Of a DNA stretch of 60,000 bases, positions 35,001-47,985 are shown in pieces. Position 1 is the first letter of the stretch, and each line of letters opens with the position of its first letter. The translations under genes were made by a program, and so were the position numbers. Location: assembly GCA_914767715.1 (NCBI GenBank), contig OU612070.1:20698025-20758024 (forward strand). The letters run 5' to 3'. The notes below the pieces were generated by a model. It was not told where the DNA came from. It worked only from the letters and a program-made list of their open reading frames with translations, and did no database searches. This DNA is from Membranipora membranacea (taxonomy: Eukaryota > Bryozoa > Gymnolaemata > Cheilostomatida > Membraniporidae).

Positions 35001-38000
35001 TTATCTAACAGGTACCGCCCCTAAATAATGTAATTTGACCGGGGGTTATCACACCAAATTCCTTGTGATTGAACTTGAGCTAAGAGAATCAATTGAAGCT
35101 TTATCGATCAGAGACATACATACAATGATATGCCACGTCAGCAGTGTGGGGCAAATTCACAACTAACCTGGTGTGTTCACTACTCTTACAACATGCTGTA
35201 TAATTCTAGATATAGATTGTACTTCCTGTATGAGATTGCCCTTGATTACTCTGATAAGAGGCGGGGTATTATAGAGCGGCTGCGATACGGAAAAAATAAA
35301 GAAATCAAATGTTAGCAACAGTTACTGCAACACTTTCAGGTGATGTTGTGTTTGTCGAGTTGTTGACACCGGCTGACAGCTGCAATCCCTGTCAAGATTT
35401 GTAAAAAACTGGTAACATGGAAATTGATATAAATTGCAAAGTGACGATTAGTTACTATGACCGGAAACAATGTAATTGATCATCACCAGGACATATGAGA
35501 GACACCAAAGTAACTATGGCTGGTTGCCAGGAGATTAATCCAAACTTCCTGTCAATTTGAAAATGTTGATAGAGTAATCAAAACCACCTTCCTAGTGATA
35601 TTGAATTGATTTGAAAGCAACAACAGGTATAGTTTGTTATGAGGAAATAAGTCAAAGTCCAGAGAAATATTAAGAATCTCAGTTCCCAATTCTTGTTAGA
35701 TGTTGAAAGAATGTGCATCAACACATATTATTGCCTATCTAAAATATTTCAAAATGAACAGGCAATCCATAAACATATAAATAATTATATGTCTCTATGT
35801 ACTTATTTATAATATGTATTTGTATATTTATTGGGTAACTTATAGACCAATTTTGCTCCAATCTGCCTACATTCCAGTTGCTCCCCTTCCACTGTCCACG
35901 CGCCGTGGCCAGTAGAAGGGATCAACTGGAATGCAGGCAAATCGGAGCGAACTTGATCTAGATAACTAGGCATATTCGCGTTTGCCCCTAAAGGGGTCTT
36001 GAATAGCAAATAAAGTTCATATTATTTACTTATTTTCATTTTATTATATATTTATTATTATTATTTATTTGTAACTAATGACAGCTTAGTCTTTACCTGG
36101 TGTGTGCCCTTAGGAAAGAAGAGATAAGCTCCTCCACCGTGATCTCCACCTGCATCTGACTTATATGTGATGAAGTCCATCTCTAGTCTGTGTGGCTTAT
36201 TCTGCTTCTTATCCAAAACTGACTGCAAAAATAGTAACAAAAAAAGTAGTAATGGCGCCAGAGTGATGTTTACACAAAGCCAAAATCTGAACAATAAATC
36301 TTAGAAAATACACCATAGAACAGTACACGCTGGATTAGTTTGAGTCAGAAATCTGTTATTGCCTTTGTGTCAGACAAATCTAACCCCACAGTTATTGTTT
36401 TGGACCAATATAAGATAGATGATATCATTAGCTAGTTTTTCTAGCATCTTTTACACAGTTCCCATTCCACACAAAAGGGTACGTGGAAAATATGGTAGGC
36501 ATATAAAGATAATTAATTAATGTACAGAGGATTATTGAGCATTGTGAATTGCACTGTTTCTATAAGTGAGGATATACCATACGATATAATGGTGAATTTC
36601 CTTATACTATTTTATAGAGAATATCCTTAACAATATCATGGAGAATACACTATCTATGCTATTTTATGGAGGATTTACTATATCAAACATACCTGGACCA
36701 TACCGGTTTCAGCGCTCACAGATACTGATATCTGATCATTACTTATCTCAATCTGATCTGAGTCCGCGACATCCACAGGTTTGAACACAGGGCTAAAACA
36801 ACAGATAAAAGCTGACTTCATCTGACTTCACATTTCAGGGGTCAATCTAACTTAATTTTACAAAGTAGTGTCCTCTGGTAGTGCTAAGAGTTGCCTAGAA
36901 GACCATGTGAATGCATTAAAAATAATTGTTATGTTAATTGAATTTAAAGTGCAAGCACCAGATATGCAAGGTGGTCATCTTTTAAATTTGCCTTTGCTAT
37001 CATGAGTATTTTACGTACTACTCCAAATTACCAATTCACTACTTTTGAAAAATAATTAAGTCATCATATTAAGATTAGCAGACTCACTTATCGTTGAGGG
37101 CGCCCTGATGATTGCTGTAGAACTGTACTTGTGATATAGTACAGGGATCATCCTCTGATGATTTTATGGTGTATGTAGCTAGTCCTAGAGCTGGAACCTT
37201 GGCAAGGAAGCTCAACTGTAGAATTAAAAAAAAACCATAAAAAACACTTAGCCATCAGACTAGTGCTGAAAAATATTCATGAATATTCATAGTAGATCAT
37301 ATTTGAATCACTATCAAACTTAAAATCTTAAAATCCAGGCAGCTAATCATATCAATAATGAATTCACTGATGCCAACCATTAGACCATCTAATAATCAAC
37401 CAATCTACTTCTGCATTCATAGAATCAATCCATCTACGAATCATTCATAGAATCAAATCCATCTGTTGATTCATTTTAAGAATCGATCTAGCGATTCTTT
37501 CATAGAATCAATCCGTCTATCGATTCATTGATAGAATCATTCTATCAAGGGAGAATCCTCTCTGATCCATCTAGCGCTTCATTCATACGATCAAAATATC
37601 TATGAATGGATTAATTCATAGAATCAATACCTCTATCAAATCATTCATAGTGTCAATCCATCTAGTGATTTAATCATACAATCAATCAATCAAATGATTC
37701 GTTCAAAGAATCATCTTATTTATTGATCAACCACCAAGTTATCCGACTTTTATATACCGAAGTCGAAAACACATAAACGAGGCCAAGCGATACTGTGTAA
37801 CACAAGTTACATTTAGTCAGTCAGTATTGATTTTTTTATATCTATTTATTTTTATTTTTGCTTCAAGGGGGATTCTTTTTAGCAATTTTATGCACCCACT
37901 AAATTTTTTTATTGTATGTAAACATCTCTGGAGAGAGAGTTTTAAAATTGAACAAACATACATATAATCAGTTAGTCTATGGATCCATGCAATCAATTCA

Positions 38001-41000
38001 TCTATTGGCAAATCAATTACCTTGAATGTAGAGTCAGATATAGTGGTCTCATCAGTGAAGTATGGTGATACTTGACATATGGTGGGTTGAGATTGAGAAT
38101 CATATACTGATACAGGTACAGTCGCTACCCATATTCTAACCACTTCCTCCCTGTCCTGAGGTGATGAGTTATAAATCACAAACTTCTTCCTGTAACAAAG
38201 TGTAATTCACTGTAGTCAACTGTAGTGTAATGCATGGATCAGTTTTGCAGTTTTTACTAGATATTCAAAATTATCAATTGTAAAACTATTGTCAAGAATG
38301 TGTGATCTTAACAAGAGCTTAGTTTGAAAATAACTTTTGAAGTGATGGTCTTTGATGGCTCCATTATCAAAATACTGCATTTAAAAATTCTGTCACTGGT
38401 AGTTCTAGATACAGTTATTTTGTAGGACAAACAGACAGCCACTCACGAATCTCCCAGTGGGATGTGATGTTTTTTCTTCACTTCTAGCGAGTCCTGTTGA
38501 TCCTTGATCCAGTCCATATCTAACATCTCAGTCGATTCATGTCTGTTATTGAGTAAGAGCTGAGCTGACTGCCTGATTACTTTATACGCACCTTTCCAAC
38601 CGTCCAACATCCTAAACAAGAAAATTGGATCTGTTACAGATGCTACGTAGAGAATTGGACCAATCCTCAGAAGCATGTGCAGAATAGGATTAACATTTCT
38701 TGAAATCTTTTGGTGCAAGATTGGCACACACATGTTTGCCAATAAAAAATAACATGGTTTAAACTGCAACATTCTATACTATGAACATCTTATTTGCCTA
38801 AATAAGGGAGTCTGGAGATTCCTGTATGCCTTACAGGACAAATCACGTGTACAATTTACAGCTCTGGACCAATGCATGTTATAGTCAAGCAGTTACTTAT
38901 TATGAAGTTATGTCAGATTCGCATTGTGAAATTTCAATGCTCTTCTTGGCATGAATTAATTATGGTAGAAAAAGTGCCTCCCGTAAAGGCAGTTAACTCC
39001 CATTCTCTGCATTATAATGCCACAGTGTACCGGAAGTGCTTGTTTCTTGTATTGCTCTTCCGGGAGACTGTTACATCATAATGCAGAGAATAGATTTACT
39101 CAATATCATATTTAACATCGACTCACCTTTGCCCGTAATCATTATTTACCGCCGTTTTCGCAGTGCCAGTTACACCATCATGATGCTGATATAAACCCAA
39201 GGCCCTTCTCGCGTAGGTAAGGTCATCATATAGACCAGCTGCAGGAAAGCCGCTTTGTCCAATTTTAGCAGATACAGCCTGTGCTATAGAGAATATAACT
39301 TCTGCTGACCTTAGCGTGACCTCGAGGTGCCTATCCCAATGCTTGTAGAAAGGTCGAGATGTGAAATATCCGCTCCAATAGTGATCGGCTCTGTCAGCGT
39401 ATGTGTAAAAGTCACCTTAATTAAAGAGTGAGTTGAAAATTAGGAAAAACAAAGTGATATTCAGTTCGGACGCAGTATATTAAAAAAGCAATCTAAGTTG
39501 GTAAAAGTTGTTGTATTGCGCATATTATGTGAGCTATATCAACTGAAAACATTCTTATTGATCCAAACTTTAGGGAAACTCTTCCAATCATGGTTGTTTG
39601 TTTGTCATGTCTTTGGCTTATGTCAGCATGTCTACATATACCACTCAAAACTCACTTCAATATTTTATTAAACTACAAAACCAGGCATGAAATAAGAGCT
39701 ATACATCCAACTGACACATAAGGTAAAAATTGTTCATGGTGCTCTCCAGATTCGGAGCTCAAACTTTTGTTGATGCCCACTTTGTACCAACTGATTAAAA
39801 TATATTATAACACTATTTATACTGTATACAACTGATTAAAATTGAATCATAACACTATACTTACTATCTATACTACTATAATACACAATATAACAGTGAG
39901 TATTCATTCACATGTCAGTAATAGGAGCTCGTCATATAATATCACTTTACCTGACAGTGTGGGATAATTCGGGAGACTAGATTGCTTCATCTCCGGACTA
40001 CCTGTGACTTCGCTTCTCAGCTCTTTAAAGTAGTCAGAGAGAGTTCCAAACTGAGCCTAAATCAACACAAAAATACCCAATTACTCACAAAAGAATAATT
40101 TTTCTCACTCGGTCAAAGATATTGAGATTGTCTCCACAATACTTTTGCGAACTTGATGTTTCGATAAGGATTAATGCAAAATCGAGGAACTTGTTAAAAC
40201 TATTACTGAGGTATTAAAAGTGTTTCAAGACATGAAGCCAACCAAATTTTTTTAAGTCAGAAATCCGTACTAACCTGTCAAATCAGCAAACATAATAATA
40301 CGGAGTCTTTCACAGATTTGAAATTTTCAAATGTACAAATTAACTCGAAGTTTTATCAAAATGTCATAATTGACTGTGGGTGGATACAAACAAAACAGTA
40401 TAAAAAGCAATGGAAACTATACTATTATCATATTATGTATCTTCGATCGTTAGAGTCAATTTATTATGAGTACCTAACATGTCCCGTCCCTAATTACTGA
40501 TATTGCAATCGGGTCGTCACGCCAAATTTCTTGTGATGGTAATCATGCTAAGTGAATTAATTCACTCTCTATCGATCAAAGATATACATGCATTCGTATA
40601 TCATGTCATCTGTGTGAAGCAACAGTATATATTGGTGAATCTGAAAACTGACCTTGACATTCCACTCAGCCTGAGAGTTCATATGCTCAAAGAGCTTACG
40701 ATAGTTTGTGTACTGCTTATCCCATTCCCCTGCTGTGTCATATCTAAAGTCATCACCCAGAGGTATCAGCACTACATTACTTCTGTACAGCTTTGACTTC
40801 TTACGATACTGATCCAACAGTGTACGTGCTCTAAATAGTAACATAGAGAACAATCAACGGTTTGACTCATTATCCAAACGCCTTTGAGTATCCTTATTGG
40901 TGGTGTACTTGGGTCAGGCACATACTGATTCCTACCTGCTAAAACTTCGACGAACACACATGCATGGAGGGCAATTTATCAGATAGGCGCCTAAGTTTGG

Positions 41001-43834
41001 TACACAACATCAATCCCTTGAATTTGTAAGAGGCCTCCTTGAGGAACAACCAAACCTAATTGATAGAATTAATTTTCATATTTTAGCAACCATATATCGG
41101 TGTATGTTGCCTCCGTGAAAGATGACGGTCCAAAAACCGAAGGCTGCATTTCACACTTGTTTGTTAGGCACTATACTAAGGAAAAACTATGGATGTATGT
41201 ATTTTCGCAGGTCAGGACAGTCAATGAAGCTCTTATGACGCTATGACACAAGGCATAAATAAATATTTAGATAGAAGGATGGCTATATGAATGAATGGAA
41301 GGCTCTTGCAAGATGTGAGATATCAAATCAAGTTTATAATGTCTTTAGTAATATCCGAGAGCCTCATCTTGTTAGGCCATCATACCTGTGTTGTGACCAC
41401 AAATGTCGCAATTTTCACAAATGTGGTTTAAATTGCGACAATTGTGGTTGATAAGATTGCGACAATTGTGATTGAAATTGCGACAACAGTGAAACTTTGC
41501 GACATTTGTGAATATTGGGACTTTTGTGAAAATTGCGACATTTGTGGTCACTACATACCTGGCATGTACGTTACTGTCAGTAATAACTTGAGGCGGCTCT
41601 CTCCAGGGACAGTTATGTTTGCCACCAGGGAGCCGATTGAAGTCAAACTGACAGCATATCTTTGGGTTAGGACCGCAGGTGTGAGGTACATCGTATGAGT
41701 AAAAAGGCATCATGTGACACAATATGTCTGTGTTCCCTTCTTGATCTGTAATCAAATAATATTTACTCATGTTAAAAGGCAACTTTTGCAGAGTGTTTGT
41801 CTGAATATACTATTTCCCCTCCCCTGATGCCTTATCCACTGGTAACAAACCATATGAGAAGTAAGGTGTGTAGCTTTGAACTACCACCGATAAACAAGAA
41901 AAGTGATGTAATTTATCATTACTTTTGTTATATTGGTGGTACATGATTTAAAAAAAATAGCATGTCATAATTATCACACGGCACATCCCGAAGCATGGGC
42001 AGCGAAATATTATTTTCCTTAATGGCAAGGCCGCAATGTCTGCTCCATTTTTGCTCTCACTTTGCAGTCAGGTCGGAGCACACCTGGGGGCCAACTAAAC
42101 CCCAGTAGATGATAGACTGCAGTGGCATTTGAACCCACGACCTTCATCACTTGCTTGTTGATGACGGAGCTCTAACCAACTGAGCTACCTCCTACTCCTC
42201 CTCCTACATGGATAAAGGCTGATTAAATCACATGTATAGGGGTCATTATATACGAGGAACCCCTATACATGTGTAATGTAATTGGCCTTCACCCTCATAT
42301 CCAGTTGCACCTCTTTTCATCCGTGCAATTAGTTCTTTCTCCACTTGTTAGGCACATTATGAAAAGCACTCTCCGGAACGCTAATGATGCCAATAAAATT
42401 GCAAAAAATGCAATAGCAACAGACTCAACCATACATTCCTGAAGGACGAAGTGGTATCCATACATGGCAAAAACCCAAACCATTGTCAAAAATGCGAGAA
42501 ATAAAACTCATTCATATACTGTATCTGACTTTTGAGTTTTATAACACAGAGTAAGCTGTGATAAAAATGGATATGATGACTTGTGAGTAATAAAACGTGA
42601 TTTTTAAATGTAAATATAAGTTAGTTAGTGAATATGTTAAAAAAGGTACATACCCCAAGGCTGTCTCCAGTTGAATTCGAGGTATTTGTTCTCAGCGAAG
42701 TATTTCTTTATAGAGTAATGCACTCTTTGTATGAGCATGTTCTTAAGCCCGCTCTGTTTGAGGATATAAGCCATAGTCGGGGTGTGACCAAAAGGGTCTA
42801 TAGACCATCCGCTCTGTGGCTTCACATCTTCTCCTAAAAAAAGAATCAATAAAAACATATAAAAATAAAGGAATACGGTATCAAAACATATAAAAACATA
42901 CAGCATTAGCCTATTAGACCCCACCTTGCATGAGTAAACAGGGTTGATTGACTTGTTGTGGCGAGATAGATTGACTTGCAATTAAGAGGAGAGATCTCCA
43001 TCAATATTCAACCAAACTGTAATAGCCACTAATGCTAATGGGAGTAGTTAAAAGCTTTTTTTGTATTTATGGTAGGGATGAATTGTTAGGACATATGTAC
43101 ACCTTAAGGGATGAGAAAACATTAAATTTTGGTTACCAATATTCTGTCTGATCCAATCATGTCCTTCTATCAGCTGATCAATAATAGCAAAGTAATTGGA
43201 GGCAGCTTCGTCCGGCATCACCCATCCTCCGGCCACCAGCTCCAGTCTACCCTCTGAGATATATCTGTAGAGAATTGGTATAGTATTATGTTTGCACAGC
43301 AATCTTACATTTGGTGATTAACAAGCTAATCATGAATCAGTACACATTGTGGATGTGCTTGAGTCAGGCTATATATTTACTCAAAGTCAATGCTCTAACC
43401 TAAAACGTACCTAATGAAATCTAAGTTTACATACAGCCATATCGATAGAGAAGTTGAGGACCAACAAGCAAATGTGTAACCAATACTCCTCGAGAATGTG
43501 CTCGAGTATCATAGTTCAGCCTGAATGTTTACTTATAGCCAAAGTAAATGGTAAACCCAAAACCTACTTCATGAAAGCGTGCGAAGTTGGTTTCCAATCA
43601 AACAGATTTAGATTATGCAACACTTATATACTATTTTCTAACCCTATTTTTGCATGCAAGCCAACTTCACTATTTTCACAAGCAGAGTATCTGTACCAGC
43701 AATCTTTTCTCACAACATTAAGAGTTAGTGATAGCAATACAATCAATCAACCAATCAATCAACCAACCAATCATTCAATCAATACAATCAATCAATCATT
43801 CAATCAATCAATCATTCAATCAATACAATCAATT

Positions 43835-43874
<40 letters not shown>

Positions 43875-46322
43875 TATCTATCAACTAGAGAAACACAAAT
43901 CTACCTTTTGACAGCCTGTTTCTGGTCATCAGTGGCTCTTTTCCACCAATGAGAGAAGAATGATATCTCAGCATATATAAACTTCAGATCTGTGTACTGA
44001 CCGAGCTTCGTCACCATGTTATCTAATATATGCTTCACCTGAGACTCAAAATAACCGTCAAATGTCTTCAGCCATCCTATAAAATTATACAGTATTGGGT
44101 CATATGGAAAAGACAGCTCCAAGGAATTATATCGCTAATAAATAATGCTAGAGATTCTGCTGTTATTCCTTAAATATAGGCAGAGTCCGTGCGGCTTAAT
44201 ATAATATTGTATCAATTCAAATTGGTATCGCTGGCAGAAATAAGTCCAGATGGATGCTAAATTAGTTGACATCAATATTTTTATCAATTTGGAATGTACA
44301 ATTTCACAAGGGCCCATCACCTAATGTTTCGGTTATGTTATTACTAACAAACTAACCCGTCTAAGTAAATTTTTAATAACTATTGAGTCATCCAATACGT
44401 CTTATGTTGCAGGTTGAGCTGACTGTATTACAATCATCACATATATACCTGGGTCATCGTGTGAGTGAGGAATGACAAAGACCTTCAATGGACTTTTTGA
44501 GGTCCAATCAGACTCAGAATACTTGATATCGAATCCCTGCTTCCATACACCTCCATCCACATCCATGAAACTGATAGTGTTCAGAACATTGTACATCTAG
44601 TGAAGTAGAGTAACACTCGAATCAGTGCAAAGATTTAATTTAGAACGGAGACGTCACAAACAGTCATCAGTGAATGGTTGAATCCAGGATCGACACAAAT
44701 GTCTTTATCCCTTGGGTATTCCCTAGGCATATTATTAATGATGCTCCAATATCATGCAAGTATAAATAACTTGATGCCATAAAGATGAACATAAATTTCC
44801 AGTATAGGTGCATTCACACATGTGTAGGAAGCGAGTTTGAGCCCTCCAAAGTCTCGCCACCCTCACCCGGCTCGGCTAATAGAATGTGTGCCATTAAATA
44901 TCCCATAAAAAAGACTTACCTGTATGTCTGTCTTAGCTGTAGGGGCCTCGGCCAAGCTGCACACACCTCCATTAGGAGACATCACCGCTACTTCGTAAGA
45001 CTTCTGAGATTGATCTCCTCTATTTTTGATCACTATAGGTTTATTTCCTGCAGCCGGTATTTCTATTGACAGAATACATGACGATACAGTAAGCAGAAAA
45101 CATCTCTGATTAAAGCGCTCTTTGCACCAACATTAAGCTACACATAAGGTACTGTTTAAAAACACACACTACCCTGTCAACACATCTTTGTGTAATAACC
45201 GGATAATTAACTACATGATGATAGGGATGAAGCCAAATAAATTAAGAACTTGATCATGGAACAGCATGCTAAGGTCTAATCACCAACCGATGCCCCAGGT
45301 GTACTCCGACCTGCCTGCATCTTAGCGCAACTTAGCAACGTATATGGCGGCCGCCCCCTTAAGGCACCATTTATATCTGAGTCTTCAGACAGAGACAGAA
45401 CTTGAGATTTAAACCCACATTTTATTTTCTCAATTATTGCATGTCCTAAACTTATAGCACAGAAAAATTATATCATACCTTCCTCGATGACTGCTCCCTG
45501 ACCTGCCGACAGTCGTTTTTTTTCCATGACCTTTATCCTGTCTTCTATTGTCTTGATTGTCTTCTCACTTTTATCAAGCTCTCCCTTCAGGTTGGTCACA
45601 TGATTAACCAAGTCCGCCTTCAACGACACCATACATATATGTAACCAAGGACCACTGACAGAATTTTTCCATTTTTGTGTAAAGGCATGTCAAGTATTTT
45701 TATCCTTTCTTCATTGTTCGCTACCTTGTCTCTTAGTCATTATTTTTCAATAATCGTAAAACATGACCTTATTTGTTTCCCTGCACTGATCAGTTCAATA
45801 AAGTTAATAATATTATATTATATATAGATTATTATTCCCTAGTGTTACTATGCCAGATGTTATTAAAAAATAGACAACAGAAGGTAGGATAACCCAATAT
45901 CATAAACATTAGATTTTTGTACGTTTTAAACCTGACCTCCGTGAAACTGATACAATGATATGTTATGACATTTCAATGGCAATCTCTCAGCGCCAGTTGT
46001 GTTCTGAACTTTATTAATCTGAGTTTTAAGCATTTTGAGTCACCTCCTAGTTTAGTATTGGGTATACATACTTACCTGTGGCTTAAGGTATACTCCTTGC
46101 ATACAAAAAGTGTTATTGGAGTGAGATAAACAATTTGGTGATTAATGTAGAAATCAACTCAGACGGCATCCATTTATAAAACAGAGGAATTTGGATGCTA
46201 AATATTATACTTACATTTAATTCTTGGTTAGGCTGATTGTCCATGGTGTTTATATATAGAACATAAGTCAGGCCGATCACGCCAAGTATGGCAATGATGG
46301 TTCCTCTTCTCCTCTTCAGCAT
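32027..46322 (-). CDS. MAN2A: Golgi alpha-mannosidase II (GH38)
   Basis: Twenty-two exons join in phase to 1144 residues, close to vertebrate MAN2A1/MAN2A2: 46215-46322, 45479-45617, 44920-45062, 44449-44596, 43905-44076, 43137-43264, 42654-42833, 41559-41745, 40653-40830, 39951-40056, 39127-39415, 38447-38611, 38021-38189, 37088-37215, 36693-36792, 36097-36222, 35168-35279, 34495-34640, 33922-34054, 33147-33277, 32533-32823, 32027-32182. The enzyme trims two mannoses from GlcNAcMan5GlcNAc2 in the Golgi, the committed step to complex N-glycans. Type II topology is clear: MLKRRR, then a hydrophobic anchor (residues about 8-24), a coiled stem (about 40-75, [17 protein letters not shown]), then the lumenal GH38 domain. 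Active-site motifs are [10 protein letters not shown] (about 171-180, zinc His/Asp), [17 protein letters not shown] (nucleophile Asp about 292) and QHHDGVTGT (about 575). Exon 2 has a weak acceptor, so its start is the least certain. Whether this is orthologous to MAN2A1 or predates the vertebrate split is not decidable here. Confidence 0.95.
32288..32402. mobile_element. Palindromic repeat with gcctgcattccag arms (family D, copy 1)
   Basis: The left arm gcctgcattccagtcgctc is partly repeated inverted at the right (gagcagctccgaatgcagacc). It also contains an inner hairpin gcaggc-tttttg-cctgc. It lies in the last intron of the mannosidase gene. Similar to 35850-35955. Confidence 0.6.
34061..34131. 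repeat. aataca/aatacac microsatellite
   Basis: Repeats of 'aatacataatacacaatac' immediately beyond the acceptor of mannosidase exon 19. Confidence 0.8.
34985..35155. mobile_element. MITE family C, copy 2 (degenerate), next to mannosidase exon 17 donor
   Basis: Shares with 16199-16412 the blocks tcacaccaaattccttgtga, tatcgatcagagacatacat and gccacgtcagcagtgtgg. The left terminus is decayed and I find no target duplication. The right end lies within about 20 bases of the donor of mannosidase exon 17 (exon end 35168). Confidence 0.7.
35850..35955. mobile_element. Palindromic MITE with gctccaatctgcctacattc arms (family D, copy 2)
   Basis: The left arm ttgctccaatctgcctacat pairs with the reverse complement of the right arm (atgcaggcaaatcggagcga) over about 45 bases, with a central cgcgccgtgg. 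It lies in the intron between mannosidase exons 16 and 17. Confidence 0.75.
37380..37720. repeat. Degenerate minisatellite (tcattcatagaatcaatccatcta)
   Basis: About ten irregular copies of a roughly 25-40-base unit built from 'attcatagaatcaatccatcta' variants, in the mannosidase intron after exon 13. Confidence 0.8.
38973..39090. mobile_element. Small palindromic MITE (family A, copy 2)
   Basis: Shares cattctctgcattat arms and cttccgggagactg with 4476-4603. It lies in the mannosidase intron between exons 11 and 12 and ends about 35 bases from exon 11. Confidence 0.7.
40414..40616. mobile_element. MITE family C, copy 3, next to mannosidase exon 9 donor
   Basis: Very similar to 16199-16412 over ttagagtcaattta, cctaacatgt, gctaagtgaattaattcact and ctctatcgatca. 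Candidate target duplications aagcaatgg and aagcaacag flank it (7 of 9 match). Its right end is about 37 bases from the donor of mannosidase exon 9 (exon end 40653). Confidence 0.75.
41395..41549. repeat. Foldback minisatellite of aattgcgacaattgtggt units
   Basis: The first 26 bases, gaccacaaatgtcgcaattt and the six following (41395-41420), are perfectly inverted at 41524-41549. Inside are several degenerate aattgcgaca(a/t)ttgtg units. The array ends 9 bases from the donor of mannosidase exon 8 (41559). Confidence 0.85.
42000..42210 (-). repeat. tRNA-derived SINE in a mannosidase intron
   Basis: On the minus strand the head reads gtagctcagttggttagagc (A-box) and, about 40 bases on, gtgggttcaaatgcc (B-box), followed by a body containing 'ccaggtgtgctccgacctga'. 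The loop between the boxes is enlarged and atypical, so this is a tRNA-related repeat rather than a functional tRNA. Part of the body (caggtgtactccgacctg) reappears at 45295-45315. Confidence 0.75.
43735..43882. repeat. (CAAT)n microsatellite next to mannosidase exon 5
   Basis: More than 30 near-perfect CAAT/AATC units, ending with tctatctatc about 20 bases from the donor of exon 5 (43905). Confidence 0.95.
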
Positions 46323-47560
46323 CTTGCCGCTGTTTAAAGAAATAACTTTTACAAATGAACCATTTAACCCAATGTCTCTCATGTTGAATGTGGTGGGGGT
46401 GTAGGATCAACAATGAAAGTCCAGGAGTATGTTCAAAGGGTGCAATCATGCTTCATCCTCCTAGGCATTTGTTTGTTAACAACAATTTGTCTATCAAAAT
46501 AATTTTTTTTGGCCTTATACAAAATTATAAAATGATGAAGACAAAAGATATCAAATAACCAGACTAATTATGGCATATTTGTAGCTTGGAGAAGAAAAGC
46601 AGTGTCACTTCAATGGGCCAAGTAATGGACAGCCGGTTCAGCAGTTTGGTGCACATGTGCTACGGAAAGTAACTTTAAACCGCATACAAAATTGTTACCA
46701 GCAGCAACCAGGGCTAGGAATCGATTTCACATAATCACCAAATGATTGACGGCATAAAAATGATCATGGAGCCACATACAAAAATAAAGGATGACATCAC
46801 AGGCACAACAGCATCTTTACACCAGAACTATCATTACCAACAATCTTTACCAACCAAACCTATTGCATGGAACTCACACAATAGCTTGCAAACTGCTGAA
46901 CGTTAAACTAAAAAATCATTCAAGGTGACTGAGGTTCATTGTCATTGCTATGATCAGTTTACCTCTGCAACCTGATGCTTTATCCTGCATTTCAAGCAGT
47001 GGTTTTACGAGTCGTCGAGCTGGACTCCAACTGTTAAAGAGCAACAAGTGGTAAAAAATCAACAAAATTGGACTTTCTAAGACTAGAAATACTGAGCAGT
47101 GTTTATCTTAATGCTTACAGTGAGTCATGCATAAAAATAAGTTTCTTCGACATCACACCACTTTCCTATACACTTAAAGAGCAATCAGCTTTTCGAACAA
47201 AACTATGAAAAAAATCCATTGACAATGGCCTCATCACTCCAATTTCAACAACAAGAGTACGCAAAGCTCCCAAATGTCGCAACGAATAGCCATTACCAGA
47301 CCAAATCACAATCACCAATGTTCGAGTCAAGACAGGCTGCGCCATAAGTCTCAGCAAGCTTTATCTAATAACATATGGCAGATATCCATGCATAAAGTCC
47401 AGTTAAATAGAATAAATAACCCCAAAAATGTACCACTCTCACTCAAATATGTCTTCAGTTATCGAGAGTCGAAACCACTATACTACACTTGCTTGATATA
47501 TGTTTAAATGTAGCTTGTTTGAGATTTATCACCTCTCTCTCCATATGCTCTCTATACACC
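46323..47560. other. Upstream region of MAN2A, no gene seen
   Basis: No ORF with recognisable similarity. The transcription start and any 5' untranslated exon of the mannosidase gene are expected here, but I see no distinct promoter element. Confidence 0.4.
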
Positions 47561-47985
47561 AGGTCTTAATTGCCATGCATAAATGCAGGAGGTCCACTGT
47601 ATGCTTGCACACAGTATAAATATCCCCTCTGCCTTTTCGAAAAAAAGAGCGACGGGCAAGGATATAGGTTATCTCCCCCACACAAGCTACCTGAACTTAA
47701 AACTTAAATGAACATGAGTTGTAAGTTCAGGTAGCTTGTGTGGGGTAGATAACCTATATCCTTGCACGCCGCTCTTTTTTTCGAAGAGGCAGAGGGTGAT
47801 CGTTATACTGCGTGCAAGCATACAATAGTCCTCTTGTATTTATGGTCCTGATCCGAACAGACCTGGCAAGGATGATTGGCTTGCCAGTGCCAAATCAGAA
47901 ATGATAGCCAGCGCCGGGAATCGAACCTGGATCATAAGATCACAACCAGTACATGCATGTTGTATGATGTCCCTAGCCTCAGGCG
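47561..47985. mobile_element. Long foldback of two opposed SINE-like repeats
   Basis: Arms of about 130-145 bp (47561-47695 and 47718-47866) are inverted copies around a 20-odd-base spacer (aaaacttaaatgaacatgag). Shared blocks include agctacctgaactt/aagttcaggtagct and ataggttatc/gataacctat. The right arm continues into a tRNA-like segment ending near 47985, whose minus strand has the B-box ccaggttcgattcccggc. The right arm matches 1-130 and 48836-48910. Confidence 0.8.

Noticed and set aside
37380-37720. CRISPR-like array
   Set aside because: The units are degenerate, of variable length and without spacers of even size, and the context is a eukaryotic intron. It is a minisatellite.
42118-42200. 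Functional tRNA gene on the minus strand
   Set aside because: A- and B-boxes are present, but the arm between them is too long, no clean cloverleaf or acceptor stem forms, and repeat body sequence follows. It fits a SINE better.
43454-43952. Asn/Gln/Ser/Ile-rich proteins on the plus strand
   Set aside because: These are readings of the (CAAT)n microsatellite and flanking intron.
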